A stretch of DNA of 64,000 nt from Haliotis asinina (lineage: Eukaryota > Mollusca > Gastropoda > Lepetellida > Haliotidae). How positions within the stretch are numbered: position 1 is the stretch's first letter; every line of letters starts with the position of its first letter. Both the position numbers and the translations under genes were made by a program. The notes under the pieces are model-generated. The model saw only the letters and a list, made by a program, of their open reading frames with translations, was not told the origin of the DNA and did not search any database. Shown piece by piece: positions 23,057 to 36,138 of the stretch. Location: NCBI RefSeq assembly GCF_037392515.1, contig NC_090288.1, positions 8,907,969-8,971,968 on the forward strand, in the 5' to 3' direction.

Positions 23057-26000
23057 ACTGGACATCTCCACTAACTGGAGCAAAGAGCTCTCTTCCAAAT
23101 GTAATTTAGTTAGTTATATTTGCCTACCTGATCTATTTTGAATCTGTAGATGAAAAGCAACAAATGCACACAATGGTCATGGTAGGTATTATATCTGAAT
23201 AATGCAGAGTAAAAACTGGCATCACAAAATGAAAAAGACTTCTGAGACACGTGAATGTTATGGAACCGACCTTGATGTGAACTGAAGACTAAGATATTCT
23301 AAACGTTTTAATATTTGACATGCCCACTTTAATCACAAAGCAATTCAAAGTAAGTAACATTAGTTGTTCTCAGATGAAGCTTTGATGTAGCTTTGATATA
23401 GCTCTGTGTATGCTTACTGTGTTAAATATTTTGGTGTTTTCTTGGAGTATTGCACTTGATAGATGTATTGATTGCATTCTTGAGTATGATTTTATAGGTG
23501 GGTGGCAGCCATCTTATTGTTCGGCCATCTTTGTTGGTGGTTGGCCAAGTTCATGTGTAGTCAAGGAAGTATATGTTGAAAGGTCACCTATTTTGAAAAA
23601 GAACTACCATACTGTATCTGCTGTTTGTGATATTGTATTTCTAACTGAACAGTCGTGATGCTATATATAATATTATGACAGTATTAACACAGGTGTTGTA
23701 TTGTGGTATATTGTAGAGTAGCCAAAATCAACAGCTTCCAGTAGAGCAAATGCATTAATATACCCTACTCTGGTCATTGAATCAAAATACTGACATTTCA
23801 TCTAGGAAAGAATGTTGAAAATGTAATTTTTAGTGTTATTTATTATTATTATTATATTTTTTTTAATTTTTGACCTGGTATTTTTGCAAAGCAATTGGCT
23901 GATGTTTCACTTTCATTAAACTCAGTGGAGAAATATGCGAGTTTTATTTGGAGTTACCTGCCTTTGCCTGGTTGAATAATCACACCTGATTTTAGAAAGA
24001 ACTGATTAAATTACATAAGTAAAATAACATCTAAGTTTCTTGAAAAGTGAAGGATTTGATTGTTTATTTGTTTGGGCTTTTTTGGAGGGTGTTAATACTT
24101 TTTTAAGAAAATATGATATAATTGGTCCTTCAACTCACTACACAGTGTGCTGTGTACACAATTTGAATGTTAGACCTGTGAATCATGAATATACAGAAGA
24201 GGTTTTAGAAGCAGTACACATGATTACTCATGATTAAATGATGATTTGAACCTCACATGGACAAGTGTGCCAAAATATTTTGTCTGCACATGAATTTGAT
24301 TTTGAAGGATTAGCAATGTAGGTCAAACAAACAGGTTTGTGTTCAACAGTGGAAAGGAAGTATGTTTAGTTCTTATATGAAATTTAAAAGTTTAAAATAA
24401 AATATGTGCATTAAGGAAAAACTTGTTACACTCAAACAAAGAAACATCAAAGATTCATTTATCCAGGGATGTTTGACAAAGGGACCATGATGATACTGAC
24501 ATTGTTTGATTAGAATAATATAGGCAGTATGACTGGTTAATAATTTGCTTCATACCCATGAGACAACTTTGAGAAGAATCACTCTTTTCAATTCTGTCCA
24601 GACCACCAGATGTAAATGTTAATTATCCCAGAAGATTAAGAATTCTACAAATTGCAAACTGTTTTAATCCAAAGGAAAGTACATTGGTTATGAATCAATT
24701 TAAAGATTTTGGTATAAACAGAATTGTGTGTATATACATGGGATTTTAATGGAAGACATGTTTGCAGTTGCTGGTTTTGTCGGGGTGGGGTGGGGTTCTT
24801 AGTGGTGGACTTAATAGTAGTGCTACTTATGTATAGAGCTGGTTTCCTATTTTATTATCATAATATATCTACATATCATTCTTGTCAATGAAATGCTACT
24901 AATCCTGTTTGGTATTACTTGTAGTCTGGAAAACATTACTGAAGGCCATTTATAGACAAACATACCTGTAACAGTTACAATATGTCTCCCTTGGCTGTAC
25001 CAGGAGCTGCTGATCTCAAATTCTAGTTTAGGCTGGTTTGGACCTTTGATTGCTCCTTACCTTTCTTGAGGCCCTTTTATTGAAAACATATCTGCAGTTC
25101 GATATTAGATAAAGAACATTAAGAATAATAAGATTTAGTTCAACTGATGTATTCGCCCTTCTTTCTTCGCAGGTATTCTGTCAACCGTTATAAAGTTTTG
25201 CTGACACTGACATTTGATATGTAGTACTTGTAAATATTTTTTTGATATTTTTACTTGTGACTGGTCCATGGGTGCTCTTGATGTACTTTGTTTGCCATTT
25301 ATAAGTATTGAGTGTGTGTTTGTTTTATAATGTGTATATGTTACTATAATCGATGTTTTACATATTATTTCATGTCCTAAACTGAGAGGCATGTGCATTT
25401 TTTGTTCTCTATCTGTATGGTATGAGAGGAAATCTTTCAGTAGAAAACATAGGACTTTAGTATGTGACTGGTAGGAAATGTTATATATTTTGGGTGTAAC
25501 TAAGTGATTTCAGATTTGAATTCAGAATTGAATTGAATTTTTCAGCTAGTAGCGATTTTAGATTTACAAAAGGAATGGTAAGGTGGTATAGTTTTCTAGT
25601 AACTATCTTAGATTTATGGATTCAGTGTTTATTTTAGTGCTAGTTCAGGTGAGTCATTCTAAACCAGTTTACCCCTGAAATGTACTTATTTCAAAGGATA
25701 TATTAAGTTGAAATACACAATCTCTACAAACACACTGTGTGAATGCAAATTTTGCATTTATTTCTCGAGCTCTTTAGTAGTTTTTAAATATTGTTTTGTC
25801 TTTCAAAACACATTTTAATTGTTTCTTTCAGTAGCAATATTTTTTTGTAAGAATAATGGGGTTAAAATTGATAGCTCTTATGCACAGAATTTTGGTTGTG
25901 TATTTATCCATACTCATACCAGTTTAATAGTACTGCAGTTATTACATACAGGGCGATATACCCACTGAATATGCAGACTCTAAGTTGACCAGTACTTTTT

Positions 26001-26811
26001 TTCCCATAATGCACGAGCAAGTGGGCAGGGTGACAGGAAGTTTCATTATTTTTTACGTCTTTTGATACATTTTGTTCAATATCACTAAAATGCCCTTTTT
26101 GAAAGCGAGTTATTATCAGCTATTTTCTCGTTATAGGTGGCACTTCTAGAGTAAAGTGTATTTTGTTTGAAGATGTAAGAAGATAAAGTTCTGATTATAC
26201 TGCAGAGAATATCATTTATTTTGTTTCAGTTTATGTCATAGTAATGTGATATGGTCAATGAGATTATTCCGTGTTGTAATTGTTATGAATACCAAAAAGG
26301 TAATGCCTCACTCATTCCAGAGGTTGAGATAATCAAGTCCATTTATTGTTGTGCACGTTTGCTGATGCTGACTAGCAAACTGCTGAAAAAAATGTTTTCA
26401 GTATATACAAATAAATGTATTTACCTTGAGAACTATTTTGTGTAAATTCATACCCTTTTACATGCAAATGGATTTCTTTAAAACCAGTTGACATTTAAAA
26501 ACATCCAGTCCAGCCATTCTGATAATCCAATTAATGTGTCCAGTTTCTCCCTTGGTCCATCTACTTGCTGTCTAGTCCTCCATCCTGTATATGTTGACAG
26601 TTATCCATACATATATATACATCATCGCTGTACACAGAGGAGCATTAAAAATACTGTGCAATGTCTTCGTGTTTTGACTTTCCTGGAACCCATCAGTTCC
26701 ATCAGCCCGACAAGTGTTTTCTGTCATATTTAACTAACAACAGCCCCTTCATTAATATCTTTCCTAAAAGTTTAACAAACTTTGAATCCATTTACTACAC
26801 TCATTACTGAA
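23057..26811. other. intergenic, nothing recognised
   Basis: AT-rich sequence with no repeat of the two SINE families and no supportable ORF. Confidence 0.45.
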
Positions 26812-26980
26812 GGGGGCAGTCGGGTTGTCTGGTGGCTGAAGCATTCGCTCATCACGCCCAAGACCCAGGTTTGAATCCCCACATGAGTACAATGTGTGAA
26901 GCCCATTACTGGTGTCCCCTATCATGATATTGCTGGAATGTTGTTAGAAGATGCGTAAAACCAAACTCACTCACTCATCA
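26812..26980 (+). repeat. tRNA-like SINE (family 2), near full length
   Basis: Head TCTGGTGGCTGAAGCATTCG, B-box-like AGGTTTGAATCC, body GTGTGAAGCCCATTACTGGT, and tail GCGTAAAACCAAACTCACTC. Confidence 0.8.
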
Positions 26981-28869
26981 ATGATGGTGGAAAGACATCT
27001 GTTCCTTGAAGCTGACAAACCAATTCTTGCAGAGGGCAAATGCAGCGACATCTGTTCAGCCATACAATTCTGAGAAAGGATGACAGCACATGGTCCACAA
27101 CCACTCCATATTCTTTGGAGTCAGTATTATGAACATCATGTAGACCAGGGACACATCCTCACAGCAATGTCTGTGCTAAGGCTATTGGCTCTCCAGTACA
27201 TTAATATCGACTTAATATCGACAACCATAGGTCTAAGATTGCCTCAAGCAACACCAAAGGCCAACCCAGTAAAAAACAACCGCCAAGATGACTAAGTTCT
27301 CGAACTCGTGAACACATTCAACAAGCATGGTTAATGCCATGTTTGATTGCTAAAACAAGCAACATAGTTCAGATGGACATGGCCACCAAAGTCCTCTTTG
27401 GAAAGGGGACAGCTTGGAGGTCTGTCCTGCTACACTATCATAACATTGTACTTTCTCATACAGAGTGGGTTAATGGATTTTTCCAGCAAGCTTCTGGATG
27501 TCCAAGAGCAGCAGGTGGTTTTGGTGGACTCAGAACTTCATCACTGCAGCAGTTTGCCTCACTCATGGGCAGATATTGTTATCAATCACTACTTTAGCAG
27601 AATGACACCAGCTTATTACAAATGATCAATGACACAAACAAGACAGGCTTCAATGATATAGACGCGTTACAGCCTAATCTCATTGCCAGGTCCCTGTCAG
27701 ATCTGGAGAGATTTCTCAAAACAAATTAAACTTTTACTCAAATCTGAAACTGAGTTTGACAATTTGAAACAGATACATTTTTAAGTTAAGTTAAATAAAA
27801 AAAACCCAAACAACATCAGTAATCTATCCACCAAAATCAAACTCCCTACTATGTTTGAGTTCAATATCAATTTCAATTCATTCTGGAAAATACATTTTCT
27901 CAAATTTGAGTGAGCACTCAAAGTCAAAACTCAGACTTAAGTTTGCTTTGAGAAATCTGAACCTCAGGAAGGTGAGGTGGCTCAAAACTGCTTTCACTGG
28001 CATTTCATTTGCATCACTGTGTGTCAGTGACTGTCACCATGTGTCACCATGTGTCACCATGTCTGTGGAATGGGTGAAGAGATGCAGGTCTTGGATGCTT
28101 ACCAGTTCTGTGAAACCCATGAAAAAAGCTATGGTGCCAATAGACAAACAAATGTAATACAGGCAAATCTGGACTCAAACCCATGATGACAAATCTTGTG
28201 TGACCAAGGGAGAGAAATCTGTAGTGAATTGTGTCAGATTAGACAATTAGGACCCCAACAACCCACAGTACACTTGGGGTGAAACGGTATGATATGTATT
28301 GTGGTACAAGGCCTTCGGTTCGCCATATGAGATATGATCAGAATGCAGAAAAGAAAAGCAAAGATTTTGCCAACATGATTCAATTTCTCAACATTATAGA
28401 AAATGTCTACAAGGTTAATAAAATGACCGTACAAAAACCAATTTTTCTTATTATATTACAGTATACTGAACCAAAAGCAAAATACCGCTGGAATACCATT
28501 TCCCCCATACAGTACACCTCTTATACACCATGGACACACTCATGTCGAGTTCCTCACTTAACACACTGGAATGCATCAGTTATGAAAATACTTGCATGAA
28601 ATCATCACCATAACATCGTTATTCGGTGGGCAGGTTTCACCTACATTTCAGATAACCTCACGCTGGCTACCTACTAAAGACTAAAAGTCACCCTTTGAAA
28701 TCTCAGATTTACATCCCTGACCAGTGACTGCCACAGTTCAGGTATGCGATAAGTTGCAGAGCCAGTTGTTCATCATCACCTACAACTTCCTTCAGGAAAT
28801 TATCACGCGCTGACACACATACATACACATCAAACACAATGTCAGGTTTAAAGCAAATGCTTCTCTCTG
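26981..28869. other. intergenic between convergent Rab and GST genes
   Basis: No dispersed repeat of the two families and no recognised coding sequence. ORFs of about 70-106 codons at 27080-28599 show no domain I recognise. A TGTCACCATG triplet repeat is at about 28032-28060. Confidence 0.4.
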
Positions 28870-30253
28870 TTTATTTTCAATGTTAAAAGCAATCAATACT
28901 TTCTAAAACAAATTAAACAAAACAAAACATCTGCACATAGGTTTAACAGTAAACCACCTTCCAGCCACGGACTGTTTGACAGGGGATACAACACAAGATG
29001 TAGGAAACAAGCCTGGAATACATCAGAATTACTCAAGATGTTTACCTTTATTTACTAGAACTTTCAACAGCAAGACTGCCTGATCACAAATTTCGGAAGC
29101 ATGCGAAAACATCTGTTTGTCCACATATATTTTTGTGGAGAAGGATTTGATATTTTGAACTCCTATTGTGTCCTTTCTAGTTTATACTGCCACAAATGCG
29201 GTTAAACCAGAACTGATTTTATCATCACCGGTGTCAGAGAATCACTGTGCACTCTGTCATCCTCAGCATTCTCTGGTGTATGAAATAATGAACCACAACA
29301 CTCAGCTAACATGAGTCATAAAAGGACAAAACCATGTTGCCCTAAGTCTAAGAAAAATTGTAGCAATAAAAACAAACATGAAAAAAGCCTAAAAATCAAT
29401 AAATAACGACAGACACCAGGGACAACATGTGCCAAGTTTCCTGAATGAATACCCAGTAGAAAATGGTCAGGAAAAAACAGCAAAATGAAGACCGCAAAAG
29501 TTAAACTTAGGATAGAAAAGAACAATGTTGAAATTCTAAAAATAGCTAAATACCAGTAGTAACACATGCCAGTGGCCAACCTGGCCTTTGCTCATGCAAA
29601 TAATCCTGAAAGAACACCTATCAGTTTTTGAAATATGGTCTAAAAACTGATAACAATCTTAAACCTGGATAACAATGAACACTAGATAATGGATGTGAAA
29701 CATCTTAACTAGAAGCCATGGAATGTGAGGACAGCTGATGTTATACCTCCACAGTGTCACACTGAACAAAGCCAAGAACATGGAATCCATTGGTTTCAGA
29801 GTCAGATTAACACAACATAGCCACCATAACAGAGCACAATACTTCCTAAATTATTTCAACTAATTTTAGGCAAAATATCCTCCATACTTCTCACACACAC
29901 GTCATCCATCAACAGAAGCCACACCGGGGAAAATGTTTAAATGAATATATGTAGTATGCAGAAAGTTGTAAAAATAAGATGCTGACTAGCAACCATGTCA
30001 AATCATACCCTTCAGCCTGAAAGCAATATCAGAAAATTAGTAACATGACCACAAAGAAAAGATCTTCCAGTAGCACTGCTGTTTCACATCAACGTACCCC
30101 AGTATATAAAATCATGTGTTTAGATATTTAATGGATGGTCAGCTCAAAACTTGACAGATATAACAGATATAAATGCCTCAGGTAGCAATGCTAATACAGG
30201 TTTAACAGTGTGTCCATGGTTACAATACATTACAAGATTATCAACACTGTAGT
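28870..30253 (-). other. probable 3' UTR of the GST mu gene
   Basis: SINE-free, non-coding sequence directly after the GST stop. Minus-strand AATAAA signals are seen at 29047-29052 and 28870-28875, giving a 3' UTR of about 1.2-1.4 kb. Which one is used cannot be told from sequence. Confidence 0.35.
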
Positions 30254-30448
30254 TCACTTGAACGATGCACTCTTGTTGTTGATGGGTCTCTTTATGAATT
30301 TGTCACTGCTCATGTATTTCTTGATGCTGGGAATTGCCTCAAAGCGGGATAGGAAGGCCAACAGTTTCGGGAACTTGTCTAGACTTCCAGGCTGCATAAT
30401 TCTCGTCTGATCCAGGAGTTCATAGATTGGAAAGTCACACACTGTCAC
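30254..30448 (-). CDS. GST mu coding exon 7 with stop
   Basis: Encodes [18 protein letters not shown] to NNKSASFK and TGA at 30256-30254. The acceptor is GGCAG, 15 bp after another CAG. It aligns with the last exon of mu GSTs (ITFVDFLVYDVL and onward). Confidence 0.92.
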   Translation of the reverse strand: MTVCDFPIYELLDQTRIMQPGSLDKFPKLLAFLSRFEAIPSIKKYMSSDKFIKRPINNKSASFK

Positions 30449-33400
30449 CTGCCATGGATAAGCACCTGATATTAATAAACACATCCCACTGGCTAACATT
30501 TAACCCTCATTCCCTTAATTCTCAACAGAATAAAAGAGCATAAATTGTACATACAATGAGTGAGTGAGTTTAGTTTTACACCACACTCGGCAATATTCCA
30601 GCTACCAGCTAAACAGTCAACTCTGGACCAGACAATTCTGGGATTAAGAGCATAAACATCTGATCTATGCAAATGGGATATGATGACATGTGTCAACTCA
30701 GTCAGCAAGCCTGACCATCCAATCCTGTTAGTCGCTTCTTACAACAAGCATGGGTTGCTGAAGATCAATTCTGACCCAGACCTGGTCACGGTATCCCACA
30801 ATTTCGAGTATCAAACACTTAGATCTAATCCAAACATATGCAAATAAACCCTTGGTATTTCTTTACTAAAATATTTCCCCCAAAGAAAATGTTGATCATG
30901 AATTTCACCGCATCTAACTCTTGCTTGACAAGTACCAGATGAGCCAGCACTGTGAACGCGTTTGTGACAAGCAGGTAATCTGGACGAATACACTTGGTTG
31001 CTATAGGTAGATTGGCGATTAAACAAGTGCAATACATGCTGACCGTGGCATGAAATCAATACCGCTACCGTTTAACACGTCTCATAGAGTGACTTAGTTC
31101 AACAAAACACCATCACAAACGATTTGCATAAGGAAATCAAACTTTTCAATATTTAGACAATAACCTGTTTCCCTCGTTTCAAATGGAATGTTCTAGAAGG
31201 CGTTCCATATATGCAAATTGGGGTCATTTGTCATATCTGGCTCATCTAATACTTGTCAAGCAGTATAGAAATTTAAGAAAAATAAGTAATTTGAGATCAT
31301 TATTTTTCTTCAGTTTTGTTATGAAATCTACCTTGAGCCATGGTCTTTCAGAATGTCAGCTCACCTTACTGCCTGCAAAGAAGTCTTTGTCCCCAAGGAA
31401 GTTCTGGAACACCTCCAGCTTAGCTGGGAGCGCCTCAAAGTAGGCAGCCTTCTTGTTTTCCTGTATATACAAAATTACCCTGAGTGAGTGAGTGAGTGAG
31501 TGAGTGAGTGAGTGAGTGAGTGAGTGAGAGAAAGGGACACCACACTGATAAAATATTCCAGCTATATGGCAGTAGTGTGTAAATAATCAAGTCAAGACAA
31601 CAACATGAGCATCAATCTGTGCTGTTAAACAACTGATGACTTGTCAATCAAGTTAGCAAGCCTGACCATCCGATCCCATGAGTCACCTCTTACGATAAGC
31701 ATAGGTTACTGAAGGCCAGTATTCTAACCTGCTGTTTCAAGCGTCATGAGACAGTGAATGAGTCAGTCAGTCAGGCAGTTGAAAGATAGTAGAACCACAC
31801 ATTCCAGTGATCAACAGCATGGGTATTGATCTACAGATCACCTACGATGACACATGTCAACCAAGTCTGTAAGCCTGACCACCTGTATTCATTTCTTCCC
31901 ACAAGCATGGGTTGCTGAGACCAATTGTAACCTAGACTTCACCGGGCAGAGTGAGCAAGCCTCATTTGTATCTGTTAATTTTTTACACAAAATCCCATCC
32001 TATTCACAGCATTGTTTGAGCATTGTCCTTTCTATAGCACTAGTCAGCAAATTTGAACTGGCACTCTCTCATCCTCAAGATAACTTTACTGAAAGACTTT
32101 GAGAATAGTATTACAGTTTCCCATATTACACAATATTACACAAAATTAGTGTGTTCTGTATAATTAGGTTTCAGACCATCACTCACAACTATCTTTCTCG
32201 ATAAACTCAGTTGGATTAAACAGCAAATAATCCAGACTCTGTTGGCAGCGTTGGAGAGCTGAGTTAAGATTAGATATCAGCTACCCCCTTTAACATGGCA
32301 CTAAAGCCATACTTACATAGTCAGAACTGTAACAGAGCCCAACAATTCCATTTCTGAAGTCCATCGCTTGATCAAGCATCACATCAACATTAGCCTTCTC
32401 CTGGTCTGTATCTCCCACTGAAACATAGCACGGACACAGATTAAACACCACGTCATGTGCACAGAGAGTGGGGGTGTAAGTAAGTTTAGTGTTACACAGC
32501 TTTTACTGGCAAACAAGGAGAAGTTGGACCAGTGCAGAGAATGTGTATATGAGAAGCAGGCAGTACACGGTAATGAACAACCCATTTGGTTTGTGAAAAT
32601 TAAGGCAGATGTAGGCTAGGGTATGTGCAGCGCATGACAATGAAATTGATTCTGCATACACGCCGTGCTCACAAGACTAGTGCTTCAAACATCACACTGA
32701 ACTTGATCACGGACAACCTGGAGCCCCTCCACTCAAAATGGTAAGCGCCAATGGGCGGCACTCATACATACTAATACAAGTCAATTGTCATGTTGGTGTT
32801 CAACTTATCCTTGTTTACCAGCAGCAATATCACGACAGGTGGTCCTCAGTGGCCCTCTGGTCCCTGGCTAGTAAAAACATATCAGAACCACTAAAGTGAT
32901 CCTGGTGGACAGTGAATTTTGTATTGATAGTTACAAAAATCCATTAATGGTATTTTGGACCAATGAAGTACAAACACGACCAGTTATTACTGTCCACTCA
33001 CTGGTCCTGTGGTCTAGTGGGAAATTTGGAAAGATTTCCTTCTCCAAGGTTACACCAGAAATGGGCTTCACACATTACACCCATGTGGGGAATAAAACCC
33101 AGGTCTTGGGCGTGACGGGTGAACACTTTAACCACTAGGCTACCCCACCGTCCTCATCTCAGAAGAGAGTGAGTTGGGTGTTACGCCACTCTTAGCAATA
33201 TTCCAGCAATATCACAGTGGGAGACACTAGAGATGGGCTTAAAACATTGAACCCGAGTGGGGAATCAAACCCAGGTCTTCGGCGTGACGGGTGAACACTT
33301 TAACCACTAGGCTACCCCACCACCCCTACAGATAGAGACATATGGAGACCTTCTACTTAGAAATGCAGCAGAAAAAGCTCTTGGTGATATTGCTGCCATA

Positions 33401-36079
33401 CATGCCACATATTATATCCTTGAAGATCCATGTCAGAATTGGTCTTCAGCAAGCAATGCTTGTAACAGCCACATCCTGGATAGGATGGTTTGGTTGATGC
33501 ATGTCCTGATGTCCCAAACAAAGAGACTGACAGTCATGATGGTCTGGAGGAAACTTGATCACCTGAGACTGTCATCAAAATAATACTGAATGCTGCATTA
33601 CACAAGTAAACAAATCTGTAGATACTTACAGAGATTGTGCTTTCTGGCAATGTAGCGGAGAATGGCATTACTCTGAGTTAGCTTGATGTCACCGTCAATA
33701 TAGTAAGGCAACTGAAAGAAAAAAGGACAGTTTAAGATTTAAAGGTGCATATAGTTGAACTTGTAAGTGAGAGAGTTTTGGATATGTGTGTGTGTGGAGG
33801 AGTTGGCGGGTGGGTGAGTGAGTGAGTGCTTGAGTGTTGAATGTGTGTGATTGAGTGATTGGGTGGGTGGGTATTAGGATGTGTATATGGAGGAGCTAGT
33901 GGTTGGGTTGACTGATTATGGTTTGATGTGTTTTAGAAGTATTTCTATGTTTTTACTGTGTTATGTTACCATGGTTACAATGATACTGCAGCTGCATTGA
34001 TAAACTTACGTTGGGGATAGGCAGTCCCAGTGTGTGCTTAACTTTAGTCCAGCTTTCCCGGCTGTAGTCAGGGGCTGAAGAAGACAAACAAATATTTCTT
34101 AATAAAAAATTCAGAAATATCTACACTGTGCACATTAGAAGAGACCAGAATGTATGTTGAGTGTAGCTAATTGAAGGAAAGGTTTCACAGCTGTTGCTAT
34201 TCATTTTGTACATGGGCTGTGACTGATATAAGCCTGTGCCAGTTTAAGCAAACTTAGTCTCAGTGTACTTCGTTTCACTCCACCACTGAGTCTCACAAAA
34301 CCTAGTAGAAGGTCGCGTCAGGTAACCTTTGAGTGACCAATGACTGTCCAATCAAACGCGAAACAGTAACATAGATTTAACCAATCAGACAACAGCTATT
34401 ATTTAGGCATCGGACAGACTTTCAAAATATTCATGTCACTGAGATAGGTCTTTCCACAATCAAAAATCTGCATATAACACAGCTATTTGACCTGCGGTAT
34501 ATACCCCTTGGGGCTTCTGTTGACATGGTTACCATTTGCTAATATTTCTGCAAGATAACATCCTTGAATATTACCAAAAACACTATTTTCAGCAACTATT
34601 TACTCATTGTTGTCATGGTTGTACATATGCCGTGTGCATCTTGTTCGGGTACAAACCTTTTTGAGATACAAAGTTCAAAAGGAATGAGCAAATGTGCACT
34701 TTCATGATTTGGTAAGCTGTGTTCTGATTGGTCAATCTCAAAGGTTGAGACGCGACCTCCCATAAGGTTTTTACTAGACTCTGTAGTGGAGTATAACGAA
34801 AAGTACTCAGGATAAGTTTACTTAGATTGAAGCCTCTGCTACAATAGCAGAGATATGACAGTCATAGCGTTAAGATAGCTTTGTGAAATGGGGCCCTAAT
34901 TAGTATGAATAAGAGAGAGGTACTGATGGAAATGATAACGTCACTATAAAGAGTCTTTGAAACAATAATATGTGTGAACTTGTGTCAAGTAGATGGAGTG
35001 AGCAAAGAATTATGTCTGGTAGTACTGCTATAGTTACTTCCTCAGTGTATATTTCAGACAATATGTCTAGCAGGGGTTGATGTAAGAGTTGTTTATCTAC
35101 TTGCACCAAGTACAACCTAGGGTAAAACCTTAGCTGTACAAGCCAAATTCCAGTTGCAATGTGGTGTGTTAAAACGTCAGAGGTTTCGGTGCACAAAAAC
35201 ACATTTCAGTGACGTCAGACTATGAAACACGCAACATTTTCTGCCAGACCACAGGACTGATTAGAGGTCAAACTTGCCAGCCCAGACAAAAACATACCTG
35301 CCCACAAAAAATGCAAACTTCGTATACATGTCTAAATGTTAACATGACAATCAGGCAGGTGAACTTGAGAATCAGGCAGTTCATGCTGGAATCTGGCAGT
35401 TCATGTTGAAAATAACCCATCCCAGGCATTGGGGCAAGCAGGTATTTCAAACATTTGGTGATATAGTACCCATGAAACCACAGCAATTCAGGGATGGAGC
35501 TCATCACTGTTTTCAAAAGGCCTAGTAATTGAAATGTGTCAATAAATAGCTATGTTTCTGCACTTCAACTATTCAAAGTTTACAAGAAAAATGAGCTGAC
35601 ATATAATATCTGTATAATGTTAAGCTTTATTGATTTGTTTTATAAATGTTTGATTAATACCTTGGCTGCACTTCGTAATATTGGGTTGCACCAGTGCAAA
35701 TAACAAAGCACTAAATCGAGCCCTGCCTTGTTCTATATTCCAGCACACCCCTGCATTCTCATTACCACTGACCAATGGAATCAGTCAGTTCATACAAAAA
35801 TTTAAACGTTTATCACAGATGTTAAGTAAATATGCAGTAGTAGAATATGATATTTTTAATATAACACTATTGTTAGGGCCTGAAATTACATAGGAATGGA
35901 TATGTCATGCTAGAGACATATTGTGACAAATGTGATAAACAATGCAGAAACTTCAAGACTGCCCTGGAATTTACTGTGTAAAAACTCACCATCGCCTTGC
36001 ACGTACTGGACATCCTCAAATTCTTCTCCTCCATATGTCAGCAGCAGGCGAATAGGCTGTGCCAACTGAAACGGAAGCA

Positions 36080-36138
<59 letters not shown>

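Noticed and set aside
27080-27625. Possible decayed transposon ORFs
   Set aside because: Translated in all frames without finding any catalytic or structural motif.
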